This document shows, piece by piece, positions 1-13,100 of a DNA stretch of 64,000 bases. How positions within the stretch are numbered: the first letter of the stretch is position 1; each line of letters begins with the position of its first letter. The DNA comes from Apostichopus japonicus (lineage: Eukaryota; Echinodermata; Holothuroidea; Aspidochirotida; Stichopodidae): the NCBI RefSeq assembly GCF_037975245.1, contig NC_092578.1:2429001-2493000 (forward strand). Direction: 5' to 3'. The notes below the pieces were generated by a model. The model was not told where the DNA came from, searched no databases, and saw only the letters and a program-made list of their open reading frames with translations. The position numbers and the translations under genes are program-made.

Positions 1-3000
1 AATTAGGAATAGTATGCTACATGGCTCATATCTGCCTCATTTCTTAATGAATCCTGACAATAATGGAGCACAGGTCTACAATTAACCTCGGTTTGATATT
101 GATGCACTTTTTCTTACGAGGAAATAGCATACAGCAAATATTAGTGGTTGTTTGTTCATTCTTTTCATTTCACTGAAACTTGAGCTTCTGGTATCCACCG
201 ATCCTTTTGTATCATAAACCAGTATTACTTCAACCGGAACCCGGAGAGAGAAGAAGGTCAGAATTGGTTCATGTTCTTTTTGGCAGCAATGTGTTTGTTA
301 ATGCAGCATTCTGCATTCTGTTATCAACACAAACCGATGCCTTTCATGCAAACAATGTTATGATGAGGTACACTCAATTCTTTTCCACCGGAATTAGCCC
401 TTTTTGCAAAGAATGAGCTGATGTACATTTTGTTGTTTGTCAACATGTCGACAAGTCAGCATGGATACATGCTTGTTTTGTAAACAGAACCCCAGGGCTA
501 ATTCCTACCTCACCAAAGTAATATAATCGTAGGAGACCTGTCAGAGCTACATGAAAGAGGTGAGTTTGATTCACTCTCGTGATAGCTATCTGTATGTCAG
601 TGTTTATAATGGAATGTATGATCTTACATAAATATAAAAAAACAAGACAATATTACCAGTCGTATGCAATGGACTGAAAAGCAGCTGTTAGCAACACATA
701 AATACACACGTGATGTAACCAGATTCCATATATTCTATCAGATTAATTCAAGATGCTGGTGTCATGACTGTATGAAAGCTAAAATGGAGAAATTCATTTT
801 CTTTTTGTTAGTGTAATTAAATGATTATTACTAATTAATTACTCATGGCAGGTAGTGACAATGATGTCCCATCCAGATTCTTACATGCAACGAATTTATC
901 TAGTTCAAAGGGGTACTTCTACTGTAAAATTGTGTTGTGTTGACTTTCTTTTAAAACGTAACAGATTATTACAATGTCCAGATCATGTCCCACCCATCGC
1001 CGGTAGGAATAGTCCACTATTGCGTAGGGGTGTTTTGAATTTGTGTACAATCTAAACCAATTCTTTTTATTTTGAGAACGACACTTCACATCCTTAACCT
1101 ATTTTAATTTAGTGAATTAGTATGATGTTATTATTAATCTCTAACCTATGTTCACCTTTTACCATTGTTAAACTCTACGCCAACCTATTATCGAATGGTA
1201 TAGTCCAAAATAAAGCAACTGATGACAAATGGGACAAGATCCAAAGGTCCTAAGCAATATTTATCACATTAATTGATCAGACTGACAAAGTAATTTGTAC
1301 ATGTTCGTATTTTACATAATGACAGGATTGAATGATGTTAATGCTGTTACAATGTTCAAGTAGGATGCATGATTGTTCGAACAAAAAATCAACAACCTAC
1401 AATTGAAATTAGGTTTCTGTGGATAAAGCTTGTCGGGACTCAGAGAATAATTGAAGTGTTCAAATTTTGGTGTAGCCTTCTTTAGGCTCAGAATTTTGTC
1501 TTTAATCACATACTATGACAAATATGATGTACAACACATGCTTTATAATTTTTGCATGGCAGTCAAACTTTTGATTGGCCATACTGGTCAGAAAAGTTAT
1601 TCCTTGGGACCACACTTGAGCATAACCAAGGACTGTTTGGTATTAATTTTATCTACTCTATCATTTATACTCCTTTTGAGTTATCATTCATCAACAAGGA
1701 GGCTTGTATGTTTCCATTTTATGTTTGCTCAAGAAAAAGAGAAAAAAAGTATCGGAGAGTATATATATTCGTTTGAAATGTGGCTCCTGAAATATATTTT
1801 AGGATCACAGAGGATTACTTGGCAAGTTGTGGGGTCCAGCTGCCCCCCCCCCCATCCCCACTTAGTTTCATTATAACTTTCTACATTAAAGAACAAGTGA
1901 AAAGATGATTAATTTAAGTAATATGATCAGCTTCAAGGTCAGGTTAAACTAACACATTTCTGAAAATTCAGCAAAAGAATGAATCCAACATTCAGTGACA
2001 CATGTTTTACCTCTGATATCAAGCAGATCATTTAAGATATCGTACTTTCTCCCTTAACTTACATAAACCTGAAGGTAATATGGGGGTGGGGAGGGGGGTG
2101 GAGGGGCATCATGCTCCATACAACCCTTTCTAGCTGCCATGAAGCGAAACATCGTTATGTAGGTTTATACGCTATAGGACACCGTCACTTTCTTAATATT
2201 ATATATAGTTTCAATACAACGTGGACGTTGCCAAGGTCGTTTTGCCTTCTTTTCTTCCCTTTTTCGTCAATTTTAGAATAAAAATGACAGAACAACCACT
2301 GATTACTTCTTTTCTTTAAAACATAAAAGCCGCACAAGCCCCAACACAATTCCATATTGAAGTCATTTCTCGTAGGATTATTGACTTATCGGAAACAAAA
2401 TTTGTACATAACACTCTCTTTTTGTTGAACAATTTGCTGCTGCCCCTTTGTGGTGTAACAACAACCCAAATAGACACCCACATATACTGTTTCAAAAGAA
2501 CTTTGATAGCATCCTTACACACGTTTGGCTACGCCTTATAGACTTAAGCAATATTTGATCAGTCAATTTGCTCTCAAATATTAGAGTTGTTCTCACTTCT
2601 AGAGAGTCATAAAGATTTGAAGTTGTTGAATTAACCTCCTTAAATCAGTTAAAATTGGGTCAACAACTTAAAACATATTGGTTTCCCAACCATTGTCCAA
2701 TTCTTAAGTGTGTTTGGTTTTGAGGGATTTAAGTGTGTTAGTCTGATGTAAGTTATGTAAGGAGTTTTGCACCCTGGAATCATGTTGACATTTTATGGTC
2801 AGTCAAGATTTGAGATTACGCCTAGCAAAATGTAATCAGTCAGTTATGGTCAGTAGTTTTGTACAGTGTCTTAAAAACTACTTTCATAACATTGTCCAAA
2901 ATGATAGCAACTGTTTGAAGTATGTGGAAAGTAAGAGGGCCTGATGTCAGGCCCTCTTACTTTTACACATTCTCTTACACAGGCTCTTCAGTGGATAAGC

Positions 3001-4993
3001 AGTTTGCTAGCAGTTTTATTTTGTTTTAACTGTTGAAGTAACTTGTTTTTTAACTTAACGACACTTTTGATAGAAAACTGATGATCAATACGTGTGAAGT
3101 TGTCGTCAGCAAACAGTTAATAACAGAACTACAAGTGCTCATGCCAGCACAAACACTGTTTTAGTAAACGTAATAGTTGCAGGTTTAAATTTATCCTTTG
3201 TTATATTGCAGTGCATATGAAACATTGTGAAGGTTAGCCAACGAAACATAATTGGAACAACTCGGAAAGATGGGAGGTGGGTGTGGGGTGGGGTGCAAAG
3301 GGGGGGAGTGGGATGGCAGAGGAACCATGAGAAAGAGGATCAAAGTTACAAAACTTAAACTGATTGTCTCCACTGTTTAGATTACCTGTATTTAGAAGAG
3401 ACTAAGAACCATACACGGTACCTCAAAACCTTTCTATGAATGTTTGAGAATTGAGTAGCCGGTTATCCAGGACCGCCCAAGCCCAGTACAAACATTAAAA
3501 ACACTACACAAAAGAAACAAATGAAAAGGTTCCAGAAGTTAGTGGGATGAAAATAACAATGGATCTATTAAAGATAATATCAGCTGAACTTAGGCTAACC
3601 TGACCCTAAACTGCAGTAGGAAGCATTTCTTTGGGTGTAGTTGTATTCCATTTTACTTCTGTTACAAGGTGATTCATAACTCACACTTTTTAACTTTATT
3701 GTTATCGACTGTTGTGAAATCAAAAGTTCATAGCAAGATTCACATGTAGATCTAAACTTGTCACGCAATGTTCAACACTTTTTTGTTGTACTCAATAGGT
3801 AGTATAGTGGGCAGCAATGTCAGGATGAAAGAATGACTCCTTGAATAATAAAACAAACCCATAATAGTAATAATAATCAGTGTCGTAGGATTCTTGGAAA
3901 GTGTACTACACACCTACAAATCACAAAAAGAAAAAGCTAGGGTGTTATTGATTTTCATCTCCAAAATCTAATTATTTAGCTTCTCACACCCACTTAAGTT
4001 GTTCAGTATTTTAAGTAATTGATCAATTTCTGACAAAAGACAAACTTTTGATGATCATTTTTTCCCCCCAATATTTTCTTTGCTTTGATTTGATTTAGAA
4101 GTAAGTTGTCATTCATGTTGACAAACACCTGTTGTCAGTCATTAAGTTAATATTTGGGATAAAAATTGATTTTAAAGTTCCTCAGTCTAGAAGTTCATTT
4201 TTAGCAGAATGTCAGTGAACCCTCTTTTGGCGCTCTGAACAATTAGCTGTTTATACATCTGGAATGTTGCTAGAATGTCTGTCAACCCATAGCTCTGTTG
4301 ATTTTATCATTACAGAGATATGCATGCATGTAGCGTCACGATTTAATTGGTTTGCGGCTGTATCTTCACTGTATCTTTACATTTCACAGGGAATTCAGCT
4401 GCGCCCCCTGATATAATCGTTTCTAGCGTCACACTCATCTGGACGGACGATGTCCTTGAACTGTTAGGAGTAACGTCTCCCCTAGCTGTGGGGGTGTATC
4501 AGATTCTTCTAGACTGTGATTGAGTTTAATTCAGATTTGTCAGTTTTAATAACTTCTCAATTGCTATTATTTCATGTCTCTGTCCGACTGCTTTCTATTT
4601 CTCAGACTCGTTCAAAATTTCTGTGATTGCGATAGCCAGGTTACATATTGAACTTTCCACATGATATCATCAACCAACACAACAGTTCATGAACAGCTAG
4701 GAAAAAAAGGGGTGGGACCGGGGGGCATCAACCTGCCATATTTTGTCTTCTTTGTTATTGATTCCATTATTATTATTATTGTTTTTTTTAATTTACTGCA
4801 TTGTATGTAATACTTTATGCAGTCAGTTGAATTGCAAAACTAATATCTATGGCAACCCAAATTGAACCCAAATTGAAGCATGTTCATGAAAAGTGTAATG
4901 TATCACCACAACAACCATAACTTTGAGAAATATAAGTATCTTTGGTTTGATAGTGGCAATATTACACTGAGAATTCTCCAAGCTGGTGATACC
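1..4993. other. Noncoding region, no gene recognised
   Basis: I see no conserved coding exon here on either strand. The short open frames have no recognisable domain and are not joined by convincing splice sites. The region could be intergenic or part of a long 5' intron of SMARCD1, whose first visible exon starts at 17,349 and whose N-terminal exons are missing. It includes two G-rich runs able to form G-quadruplexes (2,082-2,106 and 3,272-3,307), a perfect hairpin (listed separately) and short poly-C, AAT and ATT runs. Confidence 0.6.
2928..2963. repeat. Perfect inverted repeat, 17-bp arms, 2-bp loop
   Basis: The left arm AAAGTAAGAGGGCCTGA is followed by TG and then its exact reverse complement. 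Symmetry continues imperfectly outward (TGTGG/TGTGT), giving arms of about 22 bp. Nothing coding surrounds it. It may be a remnant of a small palindromic element or a structured transcript. No function can be read from sequence alone. Confidence 0.85.
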
Positions 4994-5243
4994 TTAAAGG
5001 TAGTCAGTATAGGCCCCAAATTATAGAAGCTTTAATTGCTAGAAGTTTTCAAAAAGTACTTTCCTGGAGGTCTTTACTCTCCAAATTGTTGTCAGACACT
5101 TTTAAGGAACACACCAGATGACTGAATATCGTTAGTGAGGGAACTTTCCTCGAAGGGTTTTATGAAAACAGTTAAGAATTTTGACCAAAGGCGACCATAT
5201 TTGAATATCTAGCATATTTGGGGCCAATACAGCATACCTTTAA
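4994..5243. mobile_element. MITE-like element with TTAA ends
   Basis: The ends read TTAAAGGTAGTCAGTATAGG and, as reverse complement of the right end, TTAAAGGTATGCTGTATTGG. Both continue into GGCCCCAAAT; 23 of the first 27 positions agree. Both ends carry TTAA, the target duplicated by piggyBac and Kolobok-type transposases. The 250-bp interior has no coding capacity, so this is best called a non-autonomous MITE. The family assignment is inferred from TTAA only; it could be another TIR family that happens to end in TTAA. Confidence 0.65.
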
Positions 5244-7630
5244 TCCACTGTTAAAGGAGATACAATGTATTTGAACACATCAGTTGACAATAAAATCACA
5301 AGATTTAAACTAGTAGTGTGGAAACTTAAGGCATGAACTTCAAAGCTGAGAGGTTCTCAAATTAAAGAATAAAGCATAAATATAATGATGTTCCTATGAA
5401 CATAACATTTTTCTGTATTGGACTGAAGGCTTAGTAACACAGTCCAAGTGCCATGCAATCACATTGATGATCTTGTTGAAATTTGAAGGAGTATCAAATT
5501 ATAGGACCCTCAACACAAAGGGAGGGATAAGGAGTTCATCCCCTTTCCCCTCCCCAATATGTTTAACGATTATTCACAGCAATGGTTTTCACCGATTGTG
5601 GTGCTGGTACAGTCAGGAATTTCATCACCAGGGAGCATCGGTCTCTCTCCTGCCAGCAGTTAGTTGCAAATATTACTGCATGAATGAAGTAAAACTTACA
5701 ACCTTAAAGGCATTGAAGACTCACCCCAAACAGGGAGCCGCCATCTTTAAAAAGTTAACTTGCCGTTGCTTGCAAGTGAGTTTTTCTCTTGTCGCTACAA
5801 AATGCAGACAGTAATGAAACGTGGTACCTTGTTATCTTTAGCTGGACCTGAGATGTCCTTCGCTGTATCGTTTGTACCCTGTGCTGTGGGTATTGACCGC
5901 AGCTGTATGTACTGACTGTACACTAGTGTCTAACTATCGACGGTAGCAAGCTGTGTGTGTATTTTCTGGGATCGATGGTGGTGTCTAACACTTCTGTTAC
6001 ACCCTCATTTGAAACTAGGTCAGATTACCGGCATTAGACATTTCTTTTTGCGCAAGTCTTCACATCCTTTAACTCAAATTGTAGGTTTAACTGGCAGATC
6101 TATATGTGTGCTCAGGTTGTTTTGCAGAAATCATGTAAAAATAGCAGCAAAGTGACGATTGTCACTTCGATCATAATTATTAAGATATGAAGTCCCATCT
6201 TGAGAGATACGACAACTTACTCTACTCATATCTTCTTCTTCTTGTTTTGTTGTGTCACATGTTACAGTTTGACGGGTTTTAAAGGTAATCCGATAAACTT
6301 AACTCTGCCCTTTGCACACAGCTAGCATCAGGTATCTGGGCTACCTGACCTCCCCTGACCTCAATTTAGTTAAGCAGTTCATGTTTACAAAGCTTTAATC
6401 AGAAGTATTTTTCAAGGTCTCCGCAAACAGAGTCCCCGACGTACGACGACATGTAATGAAATCTGGTCACATGTGTCTGCTAGAAAGTAACCTTGATGTG
6501 GAAGACAGAAATCAGCACAGCATTTAATTACCTCTTGGTAGGAAGATGACCTAGAAGGCTTGATAATTACACAACATGTAGAAGAGGCGGGCTTGGGTTT
6601 GTCAGTCAAGGTCGTTCCCTCATCACTTGACCTAAAAGTTGCTAGATGTTTCTAAACCAGCTGGGATTTGATAAAGTAGGTTAGTATGTGACCGACTTTT
6701 GTCGAGTGCTGGGTGGATACAGACTCGGATACAGAAGGCATATATATATATGACCGTTTGAAACAGATCGTGTCAATAAACAAGGGATCTGTTAAGTTTG
6801 TTCTGGTCTGGCAGCTGTTATAAGAACTCATGTTACTTGGAATTCTAGCTTACATACCACCTTGACATTTCAAAATAATTACTTAGTTTACACTCATGTA
6901 ATTGCTACTCAAACATAACACGTCTCCTCATATTCGTCCCAAGTTCATAATTAGAAACCTTTATGATATTAAATGGCCGCAGACATGAACTTAGGGGGAA
7001 CAGCCACATTTTATGTTTCTTTAGTGTATGGAGATCAAAAAAATTTTGAGAACAAAGTTCCCACCCTTGCTCCTTATAACATAACAGCATTCAATCTCAA
7101 AAAAATTGCACAGTGTTAGCTGCTCAAGTTTACTCTGAAAGGCAGTTGTAGTGAATATAGTCAGTTGAAATGTGGTAACAAGTTTTAAAAAGATGACTTT
7201 TGGCACCACCAAATTTCTTGAATATGGTGTTTAACATTTAACACAGATAAATTAAGTTTATGCAGGTTACCTTTTAAAACCACTTTTATTTCTGTGAAAG
7301 TTACCATTTATACATTACGCAGGTCATAGGTCGTTGTGGCTGGACTACCCACAGTAGTTTAACATACATATTCTTTAATCTTGTAAAATTGTTACAACTA
7401 AAAGGTACTAGAAATTGTTTATCATTTATAGAATATAATTAAGTGAACAAACTCAAAGCAAATTTGGTATATTTTGAATTCTTCCAAGATCTTGTTAATG
7501 CTTGTAAGACTCAACAGCATTATTGCATTCTAGTAAGGTTTCATTTGACTTTGTGAAATTTAGACTACTTTGTGGCACAAGGTCATGCACAGAAGATTAA
7601 AAAACTAGCTCATTATTCGTATGATTCTAT

Positions 7631-7690
7631 TCCCCCCTCTCCCCCTCTCCCCCTCTCCTCTCTCCCCCTCTCCCCCTCTCCCCCTCTCCC
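7631..7690. repeat. Polypyrimidine simple repeat (CCCCCTCT-like)
   Basis: The plus strand is pure C/T for about 60 bp, with a repeated CCCCCTCT unit. The complementary strand is a homopurine tract that could adopt triplex or G-rich structures. Its length makes a small open frame run through, which is not a gene. Confidence 0.9.
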
Positions 7691-10070
7691 CAACTCCTTT
7701 TCTTGTGGTTTTTCGGTTTTGTTTTATACTGTCTTACTTCTGGCGTTCAGTGTGCTTTTCGTTCCTTTTCTTTCTAGGTCTTAAAGGCTGAACCCTTTCT
7801 ATTATCTTTTTGGGCTATTAAATTATTCAACAACTAGATTATAATTTATAACTCTCGACTCATTGCGGTAGAATAACACCTTTGTTTGCCTGTTACAGGA
7901 TGAGCACTTGTTTGGTTGTGTGACCCTTTTTTTATTTTCGCCCACATTCCAGGGTACTTAAAACTCGGCTCAGAGTCTCTCTGTACATTATTGTGGAAGG
8001 TGCCATGAAGGTGTCTCCATTGTCCCTGAACTATCAGCCGTGGAAAATTCTGATTACCTGATCTAATTCGTCCATTATTCATATTTTCTGCCTTTTCTTA
8101 CTGGATCTCCAATTTTGTAATAACCAATCAATGACAAGGATTTATAAAGTGTCCTAAATATTTGCGATATCTAGAACAGGCTTTGGCAAACATAAGGGAT
8201 TTTGTTTGTTCTCAAAAAGTTCATGAAACTGACTTACTTTTGCAAGTTGGCTTTTATTTAAGAACTGTGAGTGAAGCCTACTGACTTACCCAAGATACCT
8301 TTGAGGGAATTTTTGCTTCAAAATTGATTTTATTGTTTTGTAGAAATTTATTTTTTACATAGTTTTAGTGGTGTTGTGGGTAAGATTGTGGTGAAATTAT
8401 CCAATACAACATTGAAATTAAGGCTGTCCATTGTTTTATCTTCTATTAACAATAGATATATTGTTTATTCCATAAAACTGTAGACATTTAGTCCATTGTT
8501 TGTATAGTCATAAAATGTTGACAAATATATTAAGTGGGCAATTGCATGACATAAATATATATCAACATTAGGTAATTGTTTCAAGGATTAATGAATATAT
8601 AGAAATGCAATTAGGCATTCTGTTAAGTTAATTCAAGACCAAACCTTTGATCTAATTCAATGAAAAATGTCTACAGACACTTAACAATTGAAGTCATAAA
8701 TGGATGGGTGATGCCAGTCTCAAAAAGCCCTTTAATATTACATCTTGGGATTGGTAGGCAAGTAGAGAGGTTGAAGGGGATGGGTAAAGAGAGATAGGAC
8801 ATAGGAGATGTGTGTTTTACATGGATATCAATTTACCAAAATAACTTAAAACATTGTTTTGTTTTCTTTATACAAACCTCTGTTCACATCGTTACTTAAA
8901 TATCAACTCGCAGCTTAAGACTTATCTTTTCAGCTCTTATTTGAATTTTCGGCACTATATGAACAGTTATTTATTTCTGTTTTTCAGTGCTCTGTAAATT
9001 ATAAATTAACATCGCAGCTGCCTATAAGCTTGCTTCCGAGCATAAAATTTACCTTTGATTTCATTTTGATGACAAACCCATGAACGACTCAGTTAGGCTC
9101 CTGCAAACGTGACGAACCATCAGGTTACCTATTCCAAACCTCTACATGACCCAGTGTGATCCAGTTTTAGTTTTTAAAGTAAATCTTCTCTCAACATGAT
9201 AAAAATAGTTAGATGGTGGGGGTTAGATCAATGACATTTAGAGGATGCAGTCACTGAAACTTTTGTACGACTGTTTGTAACTCTCAGAATTCAAGATGAT
9301 GGACAGACGGTCGTGAACTGGTGATATGTATGCAGGTAAAATAGTAATGACATTTTAATATGTCTCTGATTGGTGGTTAAATTCATAGGTGGAAATTCTT
9401 CTGTAGCTAGGACTAATTTATGGGAATGTAAACCACTTTCGCCCCCATGTATAGTAACATCAGCCTCACTAGACCCTTGTGATTCACCCAGTCCTGACTT
9501 TATGTATTTTAAAGGCACTACATTGTGAAATAATAAGAAGCATATATACCAAATTGTACCAAAGTCAGTAGCAATGCTTTGCAATTGACACCTCCATTAA
9601 CAAATTGTGGGTACAAAGATTTGTCCTTTGGTTCATGAGTTTTTAGTAATTAGTTTTTAATAATTCTCTCCATTCATGAATATGATTTTTTCCTAAACTG
9701 TTGTTAATATAAATCGCAATACTATTAGCATAACATTCATATGGAGAAGTGGTCTGACATGTTTATTAAATTGCTGCAATAGCTTAATAATTGGGAGGTT
9801 TTTTTTTAATACAGGACTCAGCAAAAGATGCCTTTGTAATAATTTTGGTCAGTCCAAGCAGACAATGTGAATCTTCAATATAGCTGGTGACATCGACCTG
9901 TTCTAACGGCTTGCAATTTTTTTGGGAATGTCGTAATTTTCAAAGGTCTGTTTCTCCCAATGATGAGTTGCTTGTTGGCGGTTGGTTGTTTTCTTTGCTA
10001 TCAACGATCAATTTAAAAGGAGCTCTGAACTATTCTTTAAAAAGTCTGCTTGAATCATGATAACATTTTT

Positions 10071-10138
10071 AATCGCGATCAAATTTGAATCGCAATCAAA
10101 TTTGAATCGCAATCAAATTTGAATCATGAACAAATTTG
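10071..10138. repeat. Short tandem repeat, 17-bp unit x4
   Basis: Four copies of AATCGCAATCAAATTTG. The first differs at one base and the last is degenerate (AATCATGAACAAATTTG). No coding context. Confidence 0.9.
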
Positions 10139-13100
10139 CAACCTTCAAATTTGACTCACACATTTGCTTAGATTCATGTTTTTATCAGAAAAACTGGCAC
10201 ATGAAGAAAAATTCAAATTTTCTGGTAAATCAGTTATAATCACAGAAAATATTTTGTCTAACTACTCATTTTTCGTGACTTCTGTACACACTTGTACCTA
10301 ACCGGCAGCCCACCATTATAATCTTACGAGCCTGCTAAGTGTGTCAGTTTTACTTTATAAGGGTCAGGACTAATCAAGTGATACCTTTGTTAGGTTGTTT
10401 GAGATTCCTTTGGCTTAAATAGATATAATTGGGCAGTGTGTTATCTATACTCTAATAATTCTCTCTTATAATGAGTTGGTCAAGCATTAACCCTGCTCTT
10501 CACCTTCAAAGAATAGGTTGGCTCCTTCTTGTCTTTAGTAATTGCCCCGGTCCTATTTTTTTTCATCTCAGTGCTGGTTTTTGTGGAAATACTGGGAATA
10601 TTTTCTGGGAATCATTTGTGTTTTTTTATGAATCTCTCAGATCCTCTGCTATCATTGCAATCCCCTAAGGATTCACCCCTTTGAACTTTTTATCATAAAC
10701 TGGGTCTTTAACCTAGATAAAAGGCTATTATTTGTTCAAAATTGCAAAAGAATCACAACAAGAATTTGTTTTACAAGAAATACTTTGTAACAAAGAACCA
10801 AAAATGAGCGGAGTAAAAGAATATGAGAACTTATGATTTGGCTGGTATTGTTTCCGACCCAGTTTTAAGCTATAACAGAGTTTAGTTGGTCCTCTAGTCT
10901 TACCCCCTTAAAGGAGTTTACTGTGCTTGCTTCAGGGAACTGAAATTAAACTTCCATTCACTTTCTTGTTTGATTTTCCACCAAATATAAAACCCTTGCA
11001 AAAGTTTTTCAAACAGATAAAACCAGAAGAAGACGCCTCCTGTGAAAGTTATACTTTTAATAGAAAATAGAATCATCAATGATATTTGCAAGCCTGGAAA
11101 ACAAGCACTGATTGCCAGTCTTAAACACAGTCACCATTGAGTACAATTCTTTGTATAACCATTGATTATAAGGTTTTTAGAAGGTGTTATTAAAATTGTC
11201 TGTGATTGCAAGCTGCTTTGAATGTACCATTATTAGTGTCAGTCTTGGGAGTAATGATAGGTAAGATATAAAGGTCAAAATAATGGCTACAAAGATAGTA
11301 ACTCCTTATAGACTGATAGCTGTGACACCTTGTATGGCTCAAATGGTTTGGTTCACACCAAGGGCCTACAGTATCATGAGTTGACTACATGTATGTCATT
11401 GTTAACATTAGTGAAGCATCACAGGGGATTATTTTGCCTCCCTATGGTTGCTAAGGGACCATTGGACCTGACTATTATCCCTCCTCTTCCTCCTCTTCCT
11501 CCTCCTCCTCCTCCTTAACTGTCCTATGCATCTTATGGATACTCAAATGTGTACTCTAATAGGTTGTAGGTAATATGAGTAACGCATTTATGTATGTATT
11601 AGTTGTAGGCATAGTGATGTCAACTACAATGCAAATGTTAACAACATGTTGCTATGGCAACAAATACTATGACTCTGATTTCATAGTTACTGTAGATTAT
11701 GCAAATTATCATACAGAAGTTCGATGAACGTTACTTCTAGGAGAATTGCATCAAAATCAAATTCCCTCAGTGTGGAAGGGTTAAATATATCACATTATTC
11801 AAGTCACTTCAAACTCAGTGCCAGATAATTGGAATATTTCAGAGTATTTTTTGCTGTTGGGGTTAATGGCCTCACATTTGCCTTTATCACAGGTATGGGT
11901 TATCTTTCCACGGCATGTCATAGCAAGATATAATATAAGGACTGACGTGAAATTTGAGAGAAAAAAATAAGAGCAAGAATTCCTTCCAAATCAGCTTTGT
12001 AAATCACCTCGCATGAACCGATGGAGTTTGTGTTGAAAAAGCAACAATTTTCTTGTTTATTTTATTCTGCCCGATCGAGATAATTACATATAAAGGTTGT
12101 CAGTATTTTTGCCGTGATGATTGTTGATTGCTTGTGTCAACACTATGTATTCCTTTAAGCGGAGTGGAATATGCACAGTGTGTCCATCAACGGCTCTCGT
12201 ATCTCACACCCTCATTGTCCTAGTTAAATGGAATACTTTTGACCCTTTGTGGCCTAGATACATAACAATAACTTGTCCAATATTGGCCACTCTCTCCCAT
12301 TTCATTTAAGCACTTCTCTATATCTAGATATATACATTTATGTGTGTGTTTTTTCTTTCTGGTTCCTTTTTTGCTTCTTTCCGGTGAAGTAAGGATCAGA
12401 TGGACCTACCTTCTGTTTGCCCCTGGAGGGAATCCTGTACACTCTTTTATAACTTCAAGACAATGTTACTTATATTATTCTGCCAATACACAGGAGGTGC
12501 TAACAGTTTTATTTTTCCTGCCCTAATTCTTCTTTGACTACTCAACCTAGATGCATATCATTAATAGGTAAAAAAAAAAAAATGAGGCCAGGTTTACTTG
12601 AGTAAGAATACCCCTTCATTTTGTCATTTGCTCACATTAACCCAAACTTTAACTTATTTCCAAAAGTATGTTTGGAATTGCCACTGTTGAATGGTTACAC
12701 CCATTTTGTATTCAAAACTTGTAACCAGATAGGTTTTAACCGCGTCATGCCCTTCCTTGCCTGATTTTGTAAGTTGCGGTATTAAAAATATGTATGTAAC
12801 TAACTTTGCCTAGCGCAATGTACATACTGAGGTTAAGATTTGGGCGTGGCACACATCAGAATTTGGTCAGAGTTAAATTTATGAAAAGAGGTGGCATGAA
12901 ACTTTATAGATGGTGTAAATCCATTATAAATGTTGCTTCTTCATCAAATTTCTTTCCAATAATGTGTAAAACGGTAATAATTATTCGATTTCCTTATCCT
13001 TCATAGGGAACACAATTTCTGTCTTTCTTGGTGTTCAGGTATAGAAATATTGCTGTAGATCTTGATTTTACACTTTAAGAAAAAAAAAGAAGTTTATCTG

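Noticed and set aside
1451-1876. 141-codon frame
   Set aside because: Composition of random intronic DNA, no recognisable motif, ends in a poly-C run.
5464-5814. 116-codon frame possibly coding
   Set aside because: No similarity to the missing SMARCD1 N-terminus or any domain I know; no phase-consistent splice sites.
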